Assembly (NCBI RefSeq): GCF_003148475.1
Contig: NZ_QGGG01000013.1
Location: 83,430 to 147,429 of the forward strand
Direction of reading: 5' to 3'
DNA from: Pseudaminobacter salicylatoxidans
Lineage (GTDB): Bacteria > Pseudomonadota > Alphaproteobacteria > Rhizobiales > Rhizobiaceae
Length of the DNA: 64,000 nt
The notes beneath the pieces are model-generated. The model saw only the letters and a list, made by a program, of their open reading frames with translations, was not told the DNA's origin and did no database searches. Of this stretch, positions 63,463 to 64,000 are shown piece after piece. Numbering within the stretch: the stretch's first letter is position 1; each line of letters begins with the position of its first letter. Position numbers and translations under genes: made by a program.

Positions 63463-63545
63463 CACCACTCCGGTTTGCGTCGCAAACCACCTCTCCCCCC
63501 GTTCGACGTGGGAGAGGAAACGCCGTCCGCGAGGCGGAGTGGGGG
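63463..63545. repeat. Nested palindromic intergenic repeat
   Basis: CCACTCCG (63465-63472) pairs with CGGAGTGG (63535-63542), GGTTTGCG (63472-63479) with CGCAAACC (63481-63488), and CCTCTCCC (63490-63497) with GGGAGAGG (63510-63517). Together they could fold into a branched cruciform. It looks like a rhizobial repeated palindrome element, and no second copy was seen in the window. Confidence 0.8.
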
Positions 63546-63592
63546 TAGGCGTGCCATATCCGGTTGTCCTCACGAGGGAGGAAGTCAAAGGA

Positions 63593-63919
63593 ATGTTTCG
63601 GTGGGGAGTTTTGTCTACGGCCAGGATCGCGCGCGAGCAGATGCTGCCGGCGATCGCCGATGCCGACAATGGCGTGGTCGCGGCCATCGCCAGCCGCGAT
63701 GCCTGCAAGGCGCGTGCGCTGGCCGACCGTTTTGGCGCGCCGCATGCCTTCGGCTCCTATGAGGAGCTGCTGGCTTCCGATGTCGTGGATGGCGTCTATA
63801 TCCCATTGCCCACCGCGCAGCATGTCGAATGGGCGGCCAAGGCGGCCGAGGCGGGAAAACACGTGCTGGTCGAAAAACCGCTGGCGATGAAGGCCGGGGA
63901 CATCGCCCATAAGCGCTAA
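63593..63919 (+). pseudogene. Truncated Gfo/Idh/MocA-family oxidoreductase
   Basis: The 108 codons encode an intact Rossmann N-terminal domain: [18 protein letters not shown], the family motif [13 protein letters not shown] and [10 protein letters not shown] near residue 100. A normal family member has about 330 residues, with a second, substrate-binding domain. Here the frame stops 10 residues after EKPLAM, and the final HKR codons do not belong to the family. The break is near 63909. AAAGGA gives a proper RBS at 63593, so the promoter-proximal half may still be read. Confidence 0.75.
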
Positions 63920-64000
63920 CTTAAGGATTGAGCCATCTGCGGCGTTCGCCGTCGGGGCGGCTCGTTGAGGCGGCGACCTGTGATTTTCAGCCGCACGTAG
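63905..64000. mobile_element. Possible edge of an insertion element
   Basis: Homology to the dehydrogenase stops near 63909, and the following bases (ATAAGCGCTAACTTAAGG) do not continue the gene. The abrupt junction resembles an insertion sequence end; some families, such as IS66, begin with GTAAGCG-like termini. No transposase is in the window, so this is tentative. Confidence 0.3.

Noticed and set aside
1..64000. Search for rRNA and tRNA genes
   Set aside because: No intergenic gap holds a convincing cloverleaf or rRNA segment.

Overview
The window looks like the chromosomal replication-origin region of a Hyphomicrobiales (Rhizobiales) alphaproteobacterium, most like Mesorhizobium, Aminobacter and relatives in Phyllobacteriaceae. 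The evidence is high GC, near-continuous coding, the hemE - oriC - ppsR arrangement typical of alphaproteobacteria, ChvI-ChvG beside pckA and a truncated HPr kinase, DivL beside ahcY, and a dense run of conserved core genes. Genus is inference; no rRNA or tRNA gene was found in the window.

Layout. Positions 1-7141 carry mnmG (cut by the left edge), mnmE, a thioredoxin-fold DUF255 protein, rho, hemJ and hemE. A four-copy parS array (470-581) lies between mnmG and mnmE. The 400-bp gap 7142-7543 has DnaA boxes, an AT-rich block and four clustered GANTC (CcrM) sites and is read here as oriC. To its right come ppsR, maf, aroE, coaE and dnaQ. Most genes on both sides are transcribed away from the gap.

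11.4-24.8 kb holds secB, fxsA, a Tim44-like protein, mltA, an Smr protein and an XRE regulator, then hslV and hslU separated by a GNAT gene and DUF2585. The histidine operon follows (hisB-DUF2628-hisH-DUF1330-hisA-hisF-hisE) and ends in coaA. The start of hisF is partly duplicated, which creates a 36-codon open frame between hisA and hisF. 24.8-34 kb carries alkB, a BON-LysM protein, arfB and pckA, then chvI-chvG-hprK-EIIA-HPr (envelope and acid sensing joined to an incomplete PTS) and ahcY.

34-46 kb carries divL (tyrosine in place of the kinase histidine), a tsaE-amgK fusion, a murU-like gene, addB, addA and trxA. 46-55 kb carries a small cupin gene, folC, accD, trpA, trpB and trpF in one leftward block, with a 13-copy heptanucleotide array in the leader of trpF, then a DUF45 metallopeptidase, DUF2852, a BenE transporter and an alpha/beta hydrolase. 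55-64 kb carries the translation genes infC (ATT start), rpmI, rplT, pheS and pheT. A DUF4160-DUF2442 gene pair sits between pheS and pheT. The right edge has a nucleotidyltransferase gene, a palindromic intergenic repeat and a broken Gfo/Idh/MocA dehydrogenase gene that may be interrupted by an insertion element.

The most useful things to follow up are the paired replication and segregation landmarks (oriC, parS array, a further parS-like site in hisH), the hisF duplication, the DUF4160-DUF2442 insertion with its short direct repeat, the heptad array before trpFBA, and the kinase-like protein beside pheS that lacks the usual catalytic Asp. No wholly new system could be shown from sequence alone.
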